Assembly (NCBI RefSeq): GCF_014831675.1
Contig: NZ_VJXY01000008.1
Coordinates: 142,059-206,058, forward strand
Direction of reading: 5' to 3'
DNA length: 64,000 bases
From: Komarekiella delphini-convector SJRDD-AB1
Lineage (GTDB): Bacteria; Cyanobacteriota; Cyanobacteriia; Cyanobacteriales; Nostocaceae
Every line of letters starts with the position of its first letter. Position 1 is the first letter of the stretch. The position numbers and the translations under genes are program-made. The notes below the pieces were generated by a model that saw nothing but the letters and a program-made list of their open reading frames with translations, was not told where the DNA came from and made no database searches. Below are positions 36,837 to 46,242 of this stretch, one piece after another.

Positions 36837-37706
36837 TTAACTCATATTTGCATAAAGGTCGCGATAAAGCTTAAGTTTTTTAACCTTCATGACTATCATA
36901 AATCGCCAATAATTCAATATTAAATAGTTTTGACGTAGTTTACTAATTACTCTACGGTTAAACTCGTTAAAACTTTTAGTACCTCCAGATAACCGATAAT
37001 TAGCATAATCGGTATATATTGCATTTTCTTTAAAGTACTGAAAATTCTGAATAAAGTTGGATTGTCTGTAAAAAACTAGCACCTCTGATAAATTTGTCAG
37101 ACCAATACCTTTTTGAGTTATTCTGCTGAAAAACTCATAGTCTTGCGCCCGATGTAATTCTTCACAGTAACCACCATATTCTTTAAATAAAGACCTCCTG
37201 ATCATAGCAGCACAATTTGCTATTTTCATTTTGCCTTGTTTAAAGCCTTGGTACACTTTATTTGGATTGGTAGGCCAATGGATAATTTTAGCTGGATCAA
37301 AAATGGCTTCTTCACAAAAAGAACATGATTGAGAGCCGACAGCGCCAATATCTGAATTGTTATCTAAAAAATTAACTTGTTTTTCAAAACGTTCAGGATA
37401 AGAAATATCATCACTGTCACATACAGCAATATATTTACCACGAGAATATTCTAGGCACTTATTACGTGCTTTACCCCGACCACCATGTTCTTGATGATAG
37501 ACTCTAATTCGTGAATCTTTTGCCGCATACTTAGCGATTAATTCGGCAGTTCCATCGGTACTACCGTCATCTATAATGATGAGTTCCCAATCTGAAAAAG
37601 TCTGATTTAGTACGCTCTCAATAGCATCATTAATATATTTTTTGACATTATAAGCAAGCATCATTACTGATACAGTAGGTGTAAAATGTATTACTGGCTC
37701 ATTCAT
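36837..37706 (-). CDS. Family 2 glycosyltransferase
   Basis: Cytosolic or membrane-associated inverting GT-A glycosyltransferase acting on a surface glycan. Motifs: VSVMMLAYNVKKYINDAIES (strand 1), IIIDDGSTDGT (nucleotide), the metal-binding CDSDD (about 96-100) and the acceptor-site-type ELHRAQDYEFF. Length 289 is typical. It is the last gene of a three-gene - strand cluster with an acyltransferase and a GT4. The donor and product are unknown. Confidence 0.88.
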   Translation of the reverse strand: MNEPVIHFTPTVSVMMLAYNVKKYINDAIESVLNQTFSDWELIIIDDGSTDGTAELIAKYAAKDSRIRVYHQEHGGRGKARNKCLEYSRGKYIAVCDSDDISYPERFEKQVNFLDNNSDIGAVGSQSCSFCEEAIFDPAKIIHWPTNPNKVYQGFKQGKMKIANCAAMIRRSLFKEYGGYCEELHRAQDYEFFSRITQKGIGLTNLSEVLVFYRQSNFIQNFQYFKENAIYTDYANYRLSGGTKSFNEFNRRVISKLRQNYLILNYWRFMIVMKVKKLKLYRDLYANMS

Positions 37707-37882
37707 TTTGCAAACTTCTCATCTTAGTACATTGCACAACTTGAAAACTATAGCCCTCTACAGTCCTTTATGGATTGCAAGCACACCTGTATTGGCTATT
37801 TTTGGATTATTCACATTTTTAACTATCATCTACTGCTGGGATTGTAGAATCAAGACAAACTGGCGATCAGACTCCAGATTTT

Positions 37883-38602
37883 TTATGTTATGGTTTCAAT
37901 TTCAGCTTTTTTTGTATCGTTATAATCAAAATCAGCTAACTTAAATCCATATTTTTTAAAGTAATCTAGGAAAAATTTGGATTCTTTTGGATAAACTTTT
38001 TTAACCATAGCTGGATTTCCTGCTAATAAAATATAATTCTTATCCATAAAATTCTTTGTCACAACAGAACCAGCACCGACAAATGTAAATGAGCCTATGG
38101 CTGTACCTGGTAAGAACATACAATGACTGCCGATATAACACCTGTCACCAATCACAATTGGCTTATTAATGTTAGTAACATCAATATCTGCGGTAATGGT
38201 ATGTGTATAAAAGGTTGAATTATACCCACCTATTAAAGTAGCTTTACCTATGATTATTTGTCCTGGAACATCAAAATAGTGTCTACCTGTTATACTACTA
38301 CCTTCACCGATTGTCAGACATCCAAAGCCTTCATTCTCTTGATAGTTTAGTTTAGATGCAGTAAACCAATTGCCCCATCCAGAAATAGCAGATTTTTCCA
38401 TCATAGTTAGATGGGAGAGGTTTTTAAAATAGTTAAAGCTTTGGATTTTTACATTATCTTTTAGAGTAATTTTTTTAATGTTTAATATTGACAGACCAAT
38501 ATAAACGTTTTTACCAATTTCATGACCCATAATTTTTAAAACTAATATTTTTAGTTTAGATGGGAGTAAAGCTACTAAAAGGGCAATTAAAAAGTTGTTC
38601 AT
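37883..38602 (-). CDS. Left-handed beta-helix acyltransferase (WcaF/LbetaH type)
   Basis: Probable O-acetyltransferase that decorates the polysaccharide made with its neighbours. Hexapeptide-repeat character starts at about residue 30 (IGKNVYIGLSILNIKK) and is clear at about 165-205 (PIVIGDRCYIGSHCMFLPGT, then AIGSFTFVGAGSVV). A catalytic-type His is in FYTHTITADID. The C-terminal tail NPAMVKKVYPKES is typical. Length 239. The N-terminus is hydrophobic (FLIALLVALLPSKLKILVLK) and may associate with the membrane. It starts 41 bases after the GT4 gene ends. Confidence 0.82.
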   Translation of the reverse strand: MNNFLIALLVALLPSKLKILVLKIMGHEIGKNVYIGLSILNIKKITLKDNVKIQSFNYFKNLSHLTMMEKSAISGWGNWFTASKLNYQENEGFGCLTIGEGSSITGRHYFDVPGQIIIGKATLIGGYNSTFYTHTITADIDVTNINKPIVIGDRCYIGSHCMFLPGTAIGSFTFVGAGSVVTKNFMDKNYILLAGNPAMVKKVYPKESKFFLDYFKKYGFKLADFDYNDTKKAEIETIT

Positions 38603-38643
38603 TAGGTGACTTTTATTATTTCTGAATTAGGAAAATTTAAATT

Positions 38644-39774
38644 TTATTTAATAAGCGTTTTATAATTTTCTAAAGCATTACGTGCTATTTGATTCCATTG
38701 CAGATGCTCAAGTGCATAACGCCGTCCACGCAATCCCATTTCTTGCCAATTTGAACGAGACTTCAATAGTTTTATTAATCCTTCTTTTATTGATAATACA
38801 TCTGGCTTAACCACAATCCCACAACCACTTGCCTGAACATAGTGTGCAATGCCAGCAACTTCTGAAACTAACAATACTCGACCTGCTAGCATTGCTTCTA
38901 GAGCTGCTAAGCTAAATCCTTCAAAACGTGAGGCTAGACAGAAAATATCGTATTCAGCAATTATTGATGAAGAAGATTGATTATAGTTTGGCTCAACAAA
39001 AGAAACTTTTTCTAATATAGAAAGCTGAGCAGCCCTCTTTTGTAATTTACTTTTATCTCCCCAATCAGGGCCTTGAATAAAAAGTTTAGCATCTATCGTT
39101 TCTAGTACTTCCTTAAATGCATCAATTAAAATATCCAAACCTTTATTATGGGCATCTATACGTCCCAAAAATAAAAGTTTAGGAATTCCTACCTCTGTCC
39201 AACTAAGTGAAGATTCAGAATGTACATCATCAGGTGAGAAGCCATTAGGCGTTTCTATGGCTGGGGTATGAACATTTAAACGTTCCAACCATTTAGCATG
39301 GCGAATATCTAAAACTTGGATAGCATTTGCTTGCTGCAATAGACGTTTTTCTATGAGATACCAATAAGTCCATTTAAGATGGGCATTTTTATTAAAAATA
39401 GATGGATGATAAGGATCGTGAGGTGCAATTATGTATGGAGTAGTATTTTTTTTACATAGACGTGACAAAAGATAACTTTTAAAATAAAATATTCCATTAA
39501 TAATTATAAGAGAGTTATTTATTTCCTGAGCAATATACTGCTTTAAACCAGATGGAATTTCAAACTTATGTGACTTGTTTTTGTGGGCAAAACACTTAAT
39601 TACATAACCGGTATTTGACTTAAAAAAACTGTCTTCTTTACCTTCGCACAATATTGTAACTTGAACTCCATGCGATGCAAGTCCTGAAGACAAGCCATGT
39701 ATAGACTTTGTCATTCCATCGGTAATTTTGTCTCCAAATGCTGGAAATTGGGGTAAGTAAATATGAATGTTCAT
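38644..39774 (-). CDS. Family 4 glycosyltransferase
   Basis: GT-B retaining glycosyltransferase. The N-terminal half has the glycogen-synthase-type opening (IHIYLPQFPAFGDKITDGMT) and the C-terminal half has LLFLGRIDAHNKGLDILIDA, then DIFCLASRFEGFSLAALEAM with the conserved EGFSLAALE donor-binding block. About 376 residues. I use the ATG at 39774, preceded by GGAGGG at ideal spacing; an upstream GTG at 39786 is less likely. First gene of the small glycan cluster. Confidence 0.88.
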   Translation of the reverse strand: MNIHIYLPQFPAFGDKITDGMTKSIHGLSSGLASHGVQVTILCEGKEDSFFKSNTGYVIKCFAHKNKSHKFEIPSGLKQYIAQEINNSLIIINGIFYFKSYLLSRLCKKNTTPYIIAPHDPYHPSIFNKNAHLKWTYWYLIEKRLLQQANAIQVLDIRHAKWLERLNVHTPAIETPNGFSPDDVHSESSLSWTEVGIPKLLFLGRIDAHNKGLDILIDAFKEVLETIDAKLFIQGPDWGDKSKLQKRAAQLSILEKVSFVEPNYNQSSSSIIAEYDIFCLASRFEGFSLAALEAMLAGRVLLVSEVAGIAHYVQASGCGIVVKPDVLSIKEGLIKLLKSRSNWQEMGLRGRRYALEHLQWNQIARNALENYKTLIK

Positions 39775-40645
39775 CACCCTCCTCACTTAAACAAATATGT
39801 AATATTTTAGTACGTAAGCTGGTAATTGAAGTTACCTATCTTATGTATTAAAACTTTGATTACTAACAGTAAATTCATTTTAAATTTTCAGCCAGAAATC
39901 ATCTTGCTGCCTCAAGATTCTGTTACGCAATCATTGACTATAGATCAAATATTATTGGGGTTATTGATAAAGCAAAAGTATAAGCTTAACCAATACTTTT
40001 GGTTTATTTGAACTAAAAAAATCAGCATTAACCCCACTTGATTATTGTTTGGATCATTCTCAATTCAGCATTCTTAGCAACATAATACGATGCAAAGTTA
40101 AACCAAAAAATTTTGTTTGGTTAGCGCTTTTGAGAAAACCACCTTTAACAATACAATTATTTGTCTCATAGGGCAAGACTTTTTCTGAAGAATCGGGGTG
40201 GATCTATTTATAGAAACTGTTGACGAATTCAAATTAAAAATCTCAAAAAGGCGTAGGAGCAACACTAAATCATGTTTGAGCGTATGAATCATTATGTCGA
40301 TACATCCCTAAAATATTTCTGAATATATATAGAAATTTGAATTGTATAGATACTTCACTGTGCTTTTTCAAATATTAATATCTATCTACAGATAGACGAT
40401 ATATTCGCAAGTGTTTAAATCATGTTAATAGTTATAAGAGATATAGCGATCGCCATATAAAATCCCCTCATACCTAATCGGGCAGAGGGGAAAATAATCA
40501 ATGAAATTATTAGGGTTTACTGTATCATAAACAACAATATTGAAGCAGTGGAATGTTGAAAAGATAGTCGTAGAACTGTATAAGTCCGTCAACAAGGCAG
40601 ATAAAGTTTTACAGAGATCGCTCCTCATTAGGAACTCTGAATACT
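39775..40645. other. Gene-free AT-rich region
   Basis: No supportable coding frame over about 870 bases. There is a hairpin-like AACCAAAAAATTTTGTTTGGTT at about 40099-40120 and the terminator-like hairpin noted at 40464-40490. It may hold the promoter of the glycan cluster (near 39800) and decayed sequence. Confidence 0.4.
40464..40490 (-). terminator. Terminator-like hairpin after the Gln-rich protein gene
   Basis: On the - strand, TTTTCCCCTC pairs with GAGGGGATTTTA. The stem is six G-C-rich pairs with a 15-base loop, and T residues follow. It lies about 155 bases after the stop of the gene at 40646. Confidence 0.4.
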
Positions 40646-41104
40646 TCACAGATTTTCTTTTTGTCGTCTCAATTCTTGCTGTCGGCTAAATTCTTGCTGC
40701 TGTTGTCTCATTTGTTGCTGTTGCCGTCTAAATTGTTGCTGTAATCTCAATTCTTGCTGTCGGCTAAATTCTTGCTGCTGTTGTCTCATTTGTTGCTGTT
40801 GCTGTCTAAATTGTTGCTGTTGTCTCATTTGTTGGCGTTGTTGGCTAAATTCTCGTTGCTGTAATCTTAGTTGCTGTTGCTGTTGTTGTGGTTCTTGAAT
40901 ATATAACTGTAGCCATGTTTTCTTAACTTGCTCTTGTATTTGCTGATCTCGTTCCTCTTGCTGTTGTCTGATTCTTTCTGAAAATGAATTTTGCCTTTGA
41001 GGATTGGTCTCAATTATTTGTCCATGAGCAGGATAACTAATTGGCAAAACTGTTGTCAGAATAATAAATAATAGTCCTGACTTAGAGATAAATGAGCCAT
41101 TCAC
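40646..41104 (-). CDS. Exported Gln/Arg-rich repeat protein
   Basis: A 152-residue product with a signal peptide (about 1-28, cut after AHG). The rest, from about residue 65, is almost only Gln, Arg, Glu, Phe and Leu. A 26-residue unit (core QQQQMRQQQQEFSRQQEL) occurs twice in tandem with a partial third copy before it. It probably forms a long helix or coiled coil in the periplasm or outside the cell. No known family. The codon repeat (TGTTGC on the + strand) shows recent slippage or duplication. Function unknown. Confidence 0.6.
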   Translation of the reverse strand: MNGSFISKSGLLFIILTTVLPISYPAHGQIIETNPQRQNSFSERIRQQQEERDQQIQEQVKKTWLQLYIQEPQQQQQQLRLQQREFSQQRQQMRQQQQFRQQQQQMRQQQQEFSRQQELRLQQQFRRQQQQMRQQQQEFSRQQELRRQKENL

Positions 41105-41247
41105 AATGCAATTTTCTCCTTGATTGTTATAAATTAGTTTGAGCGATCGCTCGACTCTTTAGATATCAATATTTTAGCGCTGCCTTCTTGCAGCGATTGC
41201 TAACCTTCTGAGCTTCAGTAAACTAACAGTGATACAGAAAGTGAGAT

Positions 41248-42339
41248 TTAATTCTTACTGGCTCTCAGTTGTCCACAAGCAGCATCGGCTTCTAAACCAC
41301 GGGAATAGCGGACACTAACAGCAATTTGTTGTTGCTTAAGGATGTTGACAAAAGCTTGAATGCGATCGCGGTTAGGGCGTTTGTAGTCTACTTCTTGGAT
41401 AGGGTTGTAGGGAATCAAATTCACATGACTTTGGAATCCTCTCAAACATTTTGCCAACTCTAATGCATGTTCTGGCAAATCGTTGACACCAGCCAGAAGA
41501 ATATATTCAAAAGTAACCCGCCGTCCAGTAACTTCCACATATTCTCGACATTCCGCCAGCAAATCTTCTAAAGGATAGGCGCGGGCGCTGGGGATAAGTT
41601 TTTCTCGCAGTGCTTGGTTAGGTGCGTGGAGACTAACAGCAAGAGTGACTTGCAAATGGTGTTGAGCGAACTGACGGATGCGATCGCGAATACCAACTGT
41701 TGAGACAGTCAGCGATCGTGCTCCTATACCAACGTCTTGATTCAGAGATTTCAGGGCTGCTAGTACATTCTCAGTATTCAACAATGGTTCACCCAGTCCC
41801 ATGAACACCACATTGCTAACGCGTTGCTGAAAATCTTCTTGTACAGTCAACACCTGATCAACAATTTCATGTACTGCCAAATTGCGCTTGTAGCCTCCTT
41901 TACCAGTAGCGCAGAAATCACACGCCATCGGACAACCCACCTGCGTAGAGACGCAAACTGTTAGCCGGGATTTTGGGCCTTTTCCCCCTTCTCCAAAAGT
42001 GGGAATGCCAACAGTTTCAATAATTTGACCATCTGCGAGTTTTAGAAGATATTTTATTGTGCCATCGGGTGCGGTAGCACGATAGTGTATGGTTGAGCGC
42101 CCAATAGGAATTTCTGCAACTTCTGCACGCCATTGTTTAGGGAAAACAGAAATATCAGATAGCGATCGCGCCCCCTTCTGATATATCCATTCATGCAGTT
42201 GCTTTCCTCTATAAGCAGGTTGTCCCTGCTGTTGCACCCAAGCGGTTAACTCCACAACCGAAGCACCTAGTAGAGGAATTAGTTCTGATTTTTCTGGGTT
42301 GTGTGAGTCAACCGGAGATACAAGAGGCGTAGCAGACAT
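41248..42339 (-). CDS. rlmN: Dual-specificity RNA methyltransferase RlmN
   Basis: Radical SAM enzyme that makes 2-methyladenosine at 23S rRNA A2503 and tRNA A37. The iron-sulfur cluster Cys are C136, C140 and C143 (CPMACDFC). Other blocks are [49 protein letters not shown] and [12 protein letters not shown] resting Cys is seen near the C-terminus (DAACGQL). Length 363 with a short N-terminal extension of about 20 residues. Alone in its transcription unit, 30 bases after the H-NOX kinase gene stop. Confidence 0.95.
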   Translation of the reverse strand: MSATPLVSPVDSHNPEKSELIPLLGASVVELTAWVQQQGQPAYRGKQLHEWIYQKGARSLSDISVFPKQWRAEVAEIPIGRSTIHYRATAPDGTIKYLLKLADGQIIETVGIPTFGEGGKGPKSRLTVCVSTQVGCPMACDFCATGKGGYKRNLAVHEIVDQVLTVQEDFQQRVSNVVFMGLGEPLLNTENVLAALKSLNQDVGIGARSLTVSTVGIRDRIRQFAQHHLQVTLAVSLHAPNQALREKLIPSARAYPLEDLLAECREYVEVTGRRVTFEYILLAGVNDLPEHALELAKCLRGFQSHVNLIPYNPIQEVDYKRPNRDRIQAFVNILKQQQIAVSVRYSRGLEADAACGQLRASKN

Positions 42340-42368
42340 AAGACAAGAATTAATACTGGATCTCTATC

Positions 42369-43814
42369 CTATAACTTCTTGTTCAAAGCTGGAGTTGACT
42401 GGACAGGTTTTTGCCTAACTGGAATTTCAATCCAGAATTCTGTTCCTTTTTCAAGTTCCGAAATACACTCTATTTTTCCGTGATGCTTATCTACAATGAT
42501 TTGATAGCTGATTGATAATCCTAAACCAGTACCTTGTCCCACAGGTTTAGTTGTGAAAAAAGGGTCAAATATTCTTTGCTTAACGTTTTCTGCCATCCCT
42601 GAACCATTATCTTTAATACTGATAATTACATGCTGTTGATTTTCTACGTGAGTTTGGATAGTAATGCAACTGGATTGCTTTACAATTCGTTGTTTTGAAC
42701 ACGTCTTTTCTTGATAGCGCATAGCATCAATCGCATTACTTAAGATATTCATAAACACCTGATTGATTTGTCCTGCATAGCATTCTACAAGAGGTAAATC
42801 GCCATATTTTTTGATAATTTCAATTGGTTGAAAACCAGATTTATCTTCTAGACGATGTTTCAAAATAAATAGTGTATTATCGATACCTTCATGAATATCA
42901 ACAGGTTTCATCCCAGCTTGATCGAGTCGCGAGAAGTTCCGTAAATTTAGGACAATCTCACGAATACGTTTAGCGCCGACTTCTAAAGAGGATAAAGATT
43001 TTGGTAGGTCTTCAATGATAAAGTCTAGGTCGTTTTTTTTAAGTAAGGCTTCAATTTCCGGGTGAGGTTGACGATAAAACTGCTGGTATATCTGGATTAA
43101 ACTTAGTAAATACTGAGTATATTCATTAATATATTTAACGTTGCCATAAATAAAGTTTACTGGGTTATTAATTTCGTGGGCAATACCAGCAACTAATTGA
43201 CCCAAACTAGACATTTTTTCAGTTTGAATTAGTTGTGATTGTGTCTGTTGCAACTCCTTGAGAGTTGTTTTTAACTTTTGTGCTTGTGTTTCGGCAGTCT
43301 TAGCCAGATATTCTTGAATTTGTAGTGCTTTTTCTAGCTGTGCCTGTCGCTGGGTTAGTTCATCTGTTAATTTCTGAATATCTTCCAAAGCTATGTTTTT
43401 AGCTTGTAGCACAAAAAATAAATCAACAGTCTGGTCATGAATTGCAAAGTCTTTCAGCTTCAAATTATAGTTAGTTAGAGTATCTGTATTATTTCCCCAA
43501 ACAGAGCAGAGGAAAACCATAAGTTCTTGCTCAGGAACATACATCATTTGCCCTTTTAGAATCATGTTATTATGCAAAGATTCAAACATAAATAAAGAGC
43601 TAAGCCGTTTGGCGATCGCTATAAAATCAACCTGAATCTTTGGACGTATAATCTGAAAGTTTTGCTCAATTAAACTGCCTACTAAAGGGTCTGGATGAAT
43701 CCGTTGCAAAACCTCTCCTACTTGTACAATCTTCCTTTCACGATTGAACACAATATGAAATGGAAAGGCTTTTGCGAACAACTGTGGTGGAAGACTGAAC
43801 TGAGGAGAAATCAT
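42369..43814 (-). CDS. H-NOX-associated sensor histidine kinase
   Basis: Kinase expected to be controlled by the NO-sensing protein encoded immediately upstream (2 bases between genes). Residues 1-140 match the H-NOX-associated (HNOBA) domain: FPFHIVFNRERKIVQVGEVL and KGQMMYVPEQELMVFL. A coiled coil (about 140-200) follows, then HisKA with His213 (GIAHEINNPVNF). HATPase_c has [18 protein letters not shown] and [12 protein letters not shown]. There is no transmembrane segment. Length 481. The output regulator is not encoded nearby. The kinase half closely resembles the one encoded at 9812-11479. Confidence 0.88.
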   Translation of the reverse strand: MISPQFSLPPQLFAKAFPFHIVFNRERKIVQVGEVLQRIHPDPLVGSLIEQNFQIIRPKIQVDFIAIAKRLSSLFMFESLHNNMILKGQMMYVPEQELMVFLCSVWGNNTDTLTNYNLKLKDFAIHDQTVDLFFVLQAKNIALEDIQKLTDELTQRQAQLEKALQIQEYLAKTAETQAQKLKTTLKELQQTQSQLIQTEKMSSLGQLVAGIAHEINNPVNFIYGNVKYINEYTQYLLSLIQIYQQFYRQPHPEIEALLKKNDLDFIIEDLPKSLSSLEVGAKRIREIVLNLRNFSRLDQAGMKPVDIHEGIDNTLFILKHRLEDKSGFQPIEIIKKYGDLPLVECYAGQINQVFMNILSNAIDAMRYQEKTCSKQRIVKQSSCITIQTHVENQQHVIISIKDNGSGMAENVKQRIFDPFFTTKPVGQGTGLGLSISYQIIVDKHHGKIECISELEKGTEFWIEIPVRQKPVQSTPALNKKL

Positions 43815-43816
43815 AG

Positions 43817-44368
43817 TCAGTTAGGTTTATACTCAATCAGGAAAGCATCATGCTCGGCTCCCTCTTCCCGATTTTGAGTTTGGACAACATTAACTTCTGT
43901 GTTAAACCTTGTCCCCAAACCTTTGAGTAAACCGACAACCATTGCAGTTAGTCCGTGACGACTAGAACGATAGTGCAATTCTAAAGAATTTTCTTGTGTT
44001 TCAGTACACTCAAACGAAGGCGGATGATATTCTGGGAAATTGATACTAAGACGAGTATGAAGCTCATCCAAATTTTCCAAGAATTCAGGTAATGTATCAC
44101 CACCCATGTCCATCATTGCACCGTAGCCCGCCTTGCCAGTGTACTGTATCCAATATTCTCCAAAGGCTTGCATAATTTCCGCACCAGATAAGCCGACAAC
44201 CTCACTTGTCACCCTTACTAGTTTGTGAGTTAGGTCATCAGGATAGGGTTCCATCCTCAAGAAAGTGTCTATTTTGATTTCAGCTTTTTGTTTAATTATC
44301 TGCCAAATTTCTTCACCAAAGCGATCGCACACCATATCACGAATCGCTTTGTTTATTAAGCCGTACAT
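43817..44368 (-). CDS. H-NOX haem-NO-binding sensor protein
   Basis: Soluble haem sensor of the H-NOX family (related to the guanylate cyclase haem domain). A 183-residue single domain. The proximal haem ligand is His104 (LDELHTRL); the propionate-binding YxSxR motif is Tyr133, Ser135 and Arg137 (YRSSR). The distal-pocket Tyr needed for O2 binding in some H-NOX proteins is not seen (the matching helix reads TAMVVGLLKGLG), so NO rather than O2 sensing is expected. Start MYGLINKAI matches the family exactly. It is co-transcribed with the HNOBA kinase downstream. Confidence 0.93.
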   Translation of the reverse strand: MYGLINKAIRDMVCDRFGEEIWQIIKQKAEIKIDTFLRMEPYPDDLTHKLVRVTSEVVGLSGAEIMQAFGEYWIQYTGKAGYGAMMDMGGDTLPEFLENLDELHTRLSINFPEYHPPSFECTETQENSLELHYRSSRHGLTAMVVGLLKGLGTRFNTEVNVVQTQNREEGAEHDAFLIEYKPN

Positions 44369-44875
44369 CCAGATATCCTATACTTAATATATCTTTTATT
44401 TCATATTACACAGTTAAGCTGTCAAATTAATTTTATCTTCCAAAGAAAATGACAAATCAAATAGAAAAGCTGCTGTGTTAACTCCTAACTCGCTTCCCGA
44501 AAAAGAGCCAATTGATTAATATTCAGACGGAAACTTTATTTATTTACAACTATAGTCTTTTTAAGTAAGTAGGTATAATTAAATCTAAAATAGAATCCTG
44601 GTTCGTAGTGAGCGATTCATCGCTCAAAACAAGGATTATAAGGATTATCATGACTAAAGTCCTTACCCTTTGGGTTCGTTAGTCGCTCATGGGGAGCCAC
44701 CCCCTTGCGGAGGTTCCCTCCGTTGTGGGGAGTGGCGTGGAAACCCCCTTCGCGTAGCGTCTCGTAGAGAAGACCGCGCTAACTCACTACAAACTTTAAT
44801 TTATTTATGCCTAGCTAATTAACTACTGCTTTCTATTTTCTTTTTCTTTGTATATCAAGCGATTTTGCACCCGAA
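44369..44875. repeat. Gene-free region with a palindromic repeat cluster
   Basis: The interval upstream of the H-NOX gene is non-coding. At about 44680-44780 it holds a block of G/C-rich repeats, including GGAGGTTCCCTCC and CTTCGCGTAGCGTCTCGTAG followed by AGAAG. The latter family recurs at 6471-6494, 50086-50113, 62005-62030 and 63229-63253. Confidence 0.65.
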
Positions 44876-45229
44876 TCAACCAAAAGTTGAACCGTTCCAT
44901 CCCCACATTGCACCTTTTGCGTCCGCAAACTCTATATAAATTCGATTTTTAGGTACACCTAACGTTTGATTAATCTGCTGGCAAAAATCCTGACTCATAG
45001 CCTCAGTTTGGTCTGGCTTCATCGTACCGATGCTCTTAATTTCAATGTAGCAAACAGGTTCAGTATTTCCTGCAAATGTCATGGGTATTCCTGGCTCAAA
45101 GGCAGTCATTACATAGGATTCTGGTTTTCCTAGATGTTTGGCTAACTTGGCAGATAAGCTCAAAAGCATTGTTTCTACTTCAGCTTTTTGAGGAGCAGAT
45201 ACAGAAGTTTGCACTTTAATTAATGGCAT
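44876..45229 (-). CDS. MIF/tautomerase superfamily protein
   Basis: A 117-residue protein of the macrophage migration inhibitory factor type, with the catalytic Pro2 exposed after Met removal (MPLIKVQTS). Conserved SYVMTAFEPGIPMTFAG and NRIYIEFADAKGAMWGWNGSTFG match the family from end to end. These trimers have phenylpyruvate tautomerase activity; the natural substrate in bacteria is unclear. It follows cobM by 10 bases on the same strand, so they may share a transcript. Confidence 0.92.
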   Translation of the reverse strand: MPLIKVQTSVSAPQKAEVETMLLSLSAKLAKHLGKPESYVMTAFEPGIPMTFAGNTEPVCYIEIKSIGTMKPDQTEAMSQDFCQQINQTLGVPKNRIYIEFADAKGAMWGWNGSTFG

Positions 45230-45239
45230 AATACACGCT

Positions 45240-46028
45240 TCAATGATCAGATGAACGAAATAAATGACTATGTTCGGGATGATATAAACGCGATCGCCCT
45301 GTTGCTGGCAAGAGTGCTGGACTGATCAAATAAAGTGTAGTACGAATTAGCTTTTCTTGATGAGTGCAATCTGCCATTTGCCCAAGAGGGACAACTCTGA
45401 TTTTTTCATCAGGCCACCCTATACGGAAGCAAATTGCTACTGGGGTTTCGGCTGGGTAATGTTCCAGTAGTTTAGCTTGGGCATTTTCGACGTGACGCGC
45501 ACTCAGATATAAACAAAGGCTAGCTTGATGTGCTGCAAGAGTAGCTAATTCTTCGGTGGCGGGGACTTCTGTACGTCCGCTGATGCGCGTCAGAATGATG
45601 GTTTGAACTAAACCGGGAACAGTGAGTTCGACTTTGAGTTTGGCAGCTGCGGCTTGAAAGGCGCTGATACCAGGTATGACTTCAAAAGGAATTTTTGCCT
45701 CTGCTAGCAAGTGCATTTGCTCATGGATGGCGCTGTAGAGACTGGGGTCGCCAGAATGGAGACGAACAACTGATTTTTGCTGCGATCGCACTCTTGCGAT
45801 CATGATTGATAAAATCTCTTCTAAAGTCTGATTTGCAGTCCTAATAATCTCCGCGTCTTTTCGGCAAAGATCCAAAATTTGTTCAGGCACTAAAGAATCT
45901 GCAAATAAAATCACATCGGCAGCAGCCAATAGTTTCTGCGCTTTGACCGTCAATAAATCTGGATCTCCGGGGCCTGCTCCCACAATATATACAGACGGCT
46001 CTAGAGTATATAGTGTTTGCTCGTACAT
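45240..46028 (-). CDS. cobM: Precorrin-4 C11-methyltransferase
   Basis: SAM-dependent methyltransferase of cobalamin synthesis, methylating C11 of precorrin-4 (or cobalt-precorrin-4). There is a SAM-binding VYIVGAGPGDPDLLTVKA at about 13-30, then LHSGDPSLYSAIHEQM, VIPGISAFQAAAAKL, ILTRISGRTEVP and LYLSARHVENA. Length 262 is normal. No other cob/cbi gene is adjacent, which is usual in cyanobacteria where the pathway is dispersed. No cobalamin riboswitch was recognised upstream. Confidence 0.94.
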   Translation of the reverse strand: MYEQTLYTLEPSVYIVGAGPGDPDLLTVKAQKLLAAADVILFADSLVPEQILDLCRKDAEIIRTANQTLEEILSIMIARVRSQQKSVVRLHSGDPSLYSAIHEQMHLLAEAKIPFEVIPGISAFQAAAAKLKVELTVPGLVQTIILTRISGRTEVPATEELATLAAHQASLCLYLSARHVENAQAKLLEHYPAETPVAICFRIGWPDEKIRVVPLGQMADCTHQEKLIRTTLYLISPALLPATGRSRLYHPEHSHLFRSSDH

Positions 46029-46163
46029 AAATTTTCAGTATATTCACGCTTACAAGAGCACACAACAGCCCCTCAAAAAGTTTTTTTGGCATTTTCTTCA
46101 GTATCTTTCCGGATTTACCCTCTTTTCCTAGTAGAGAGTAATGGTAGATGCACCCTGGTTAAG

Positions 46164-46191
46164 CCCTAGAGAAAACTCTGGGGCATTTTTT
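46164..46191 (+). terminator. Orphan + strand intrinsic terminator
   Basis: CCCTAGAG, loop AAAA, CTCTGGGG (one mismatch), then CATTTTTTATTTTT on the + strand. Both flanking genes (cobM and lgt) are on the - strand and no + strand gene precedes it, so it may end a small RNA or an antisense transcript running through the cobM leader. Confidence 0.45.
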
Positions 46192-46242
46192 ATTTTTGGG
46201 TCATTAGTCATTAGTCATTAATTATTCTCTCCCTCAATCTCC

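Noticed and set aside
37708-37944. A 78-codon + strand frame between the GT2 and acyltransferase genes
   Set aside because: It overlaps the acyltransferase gene's end on the other strand, has no ribosome site and is not protein-like beyond one hydrophobic run.
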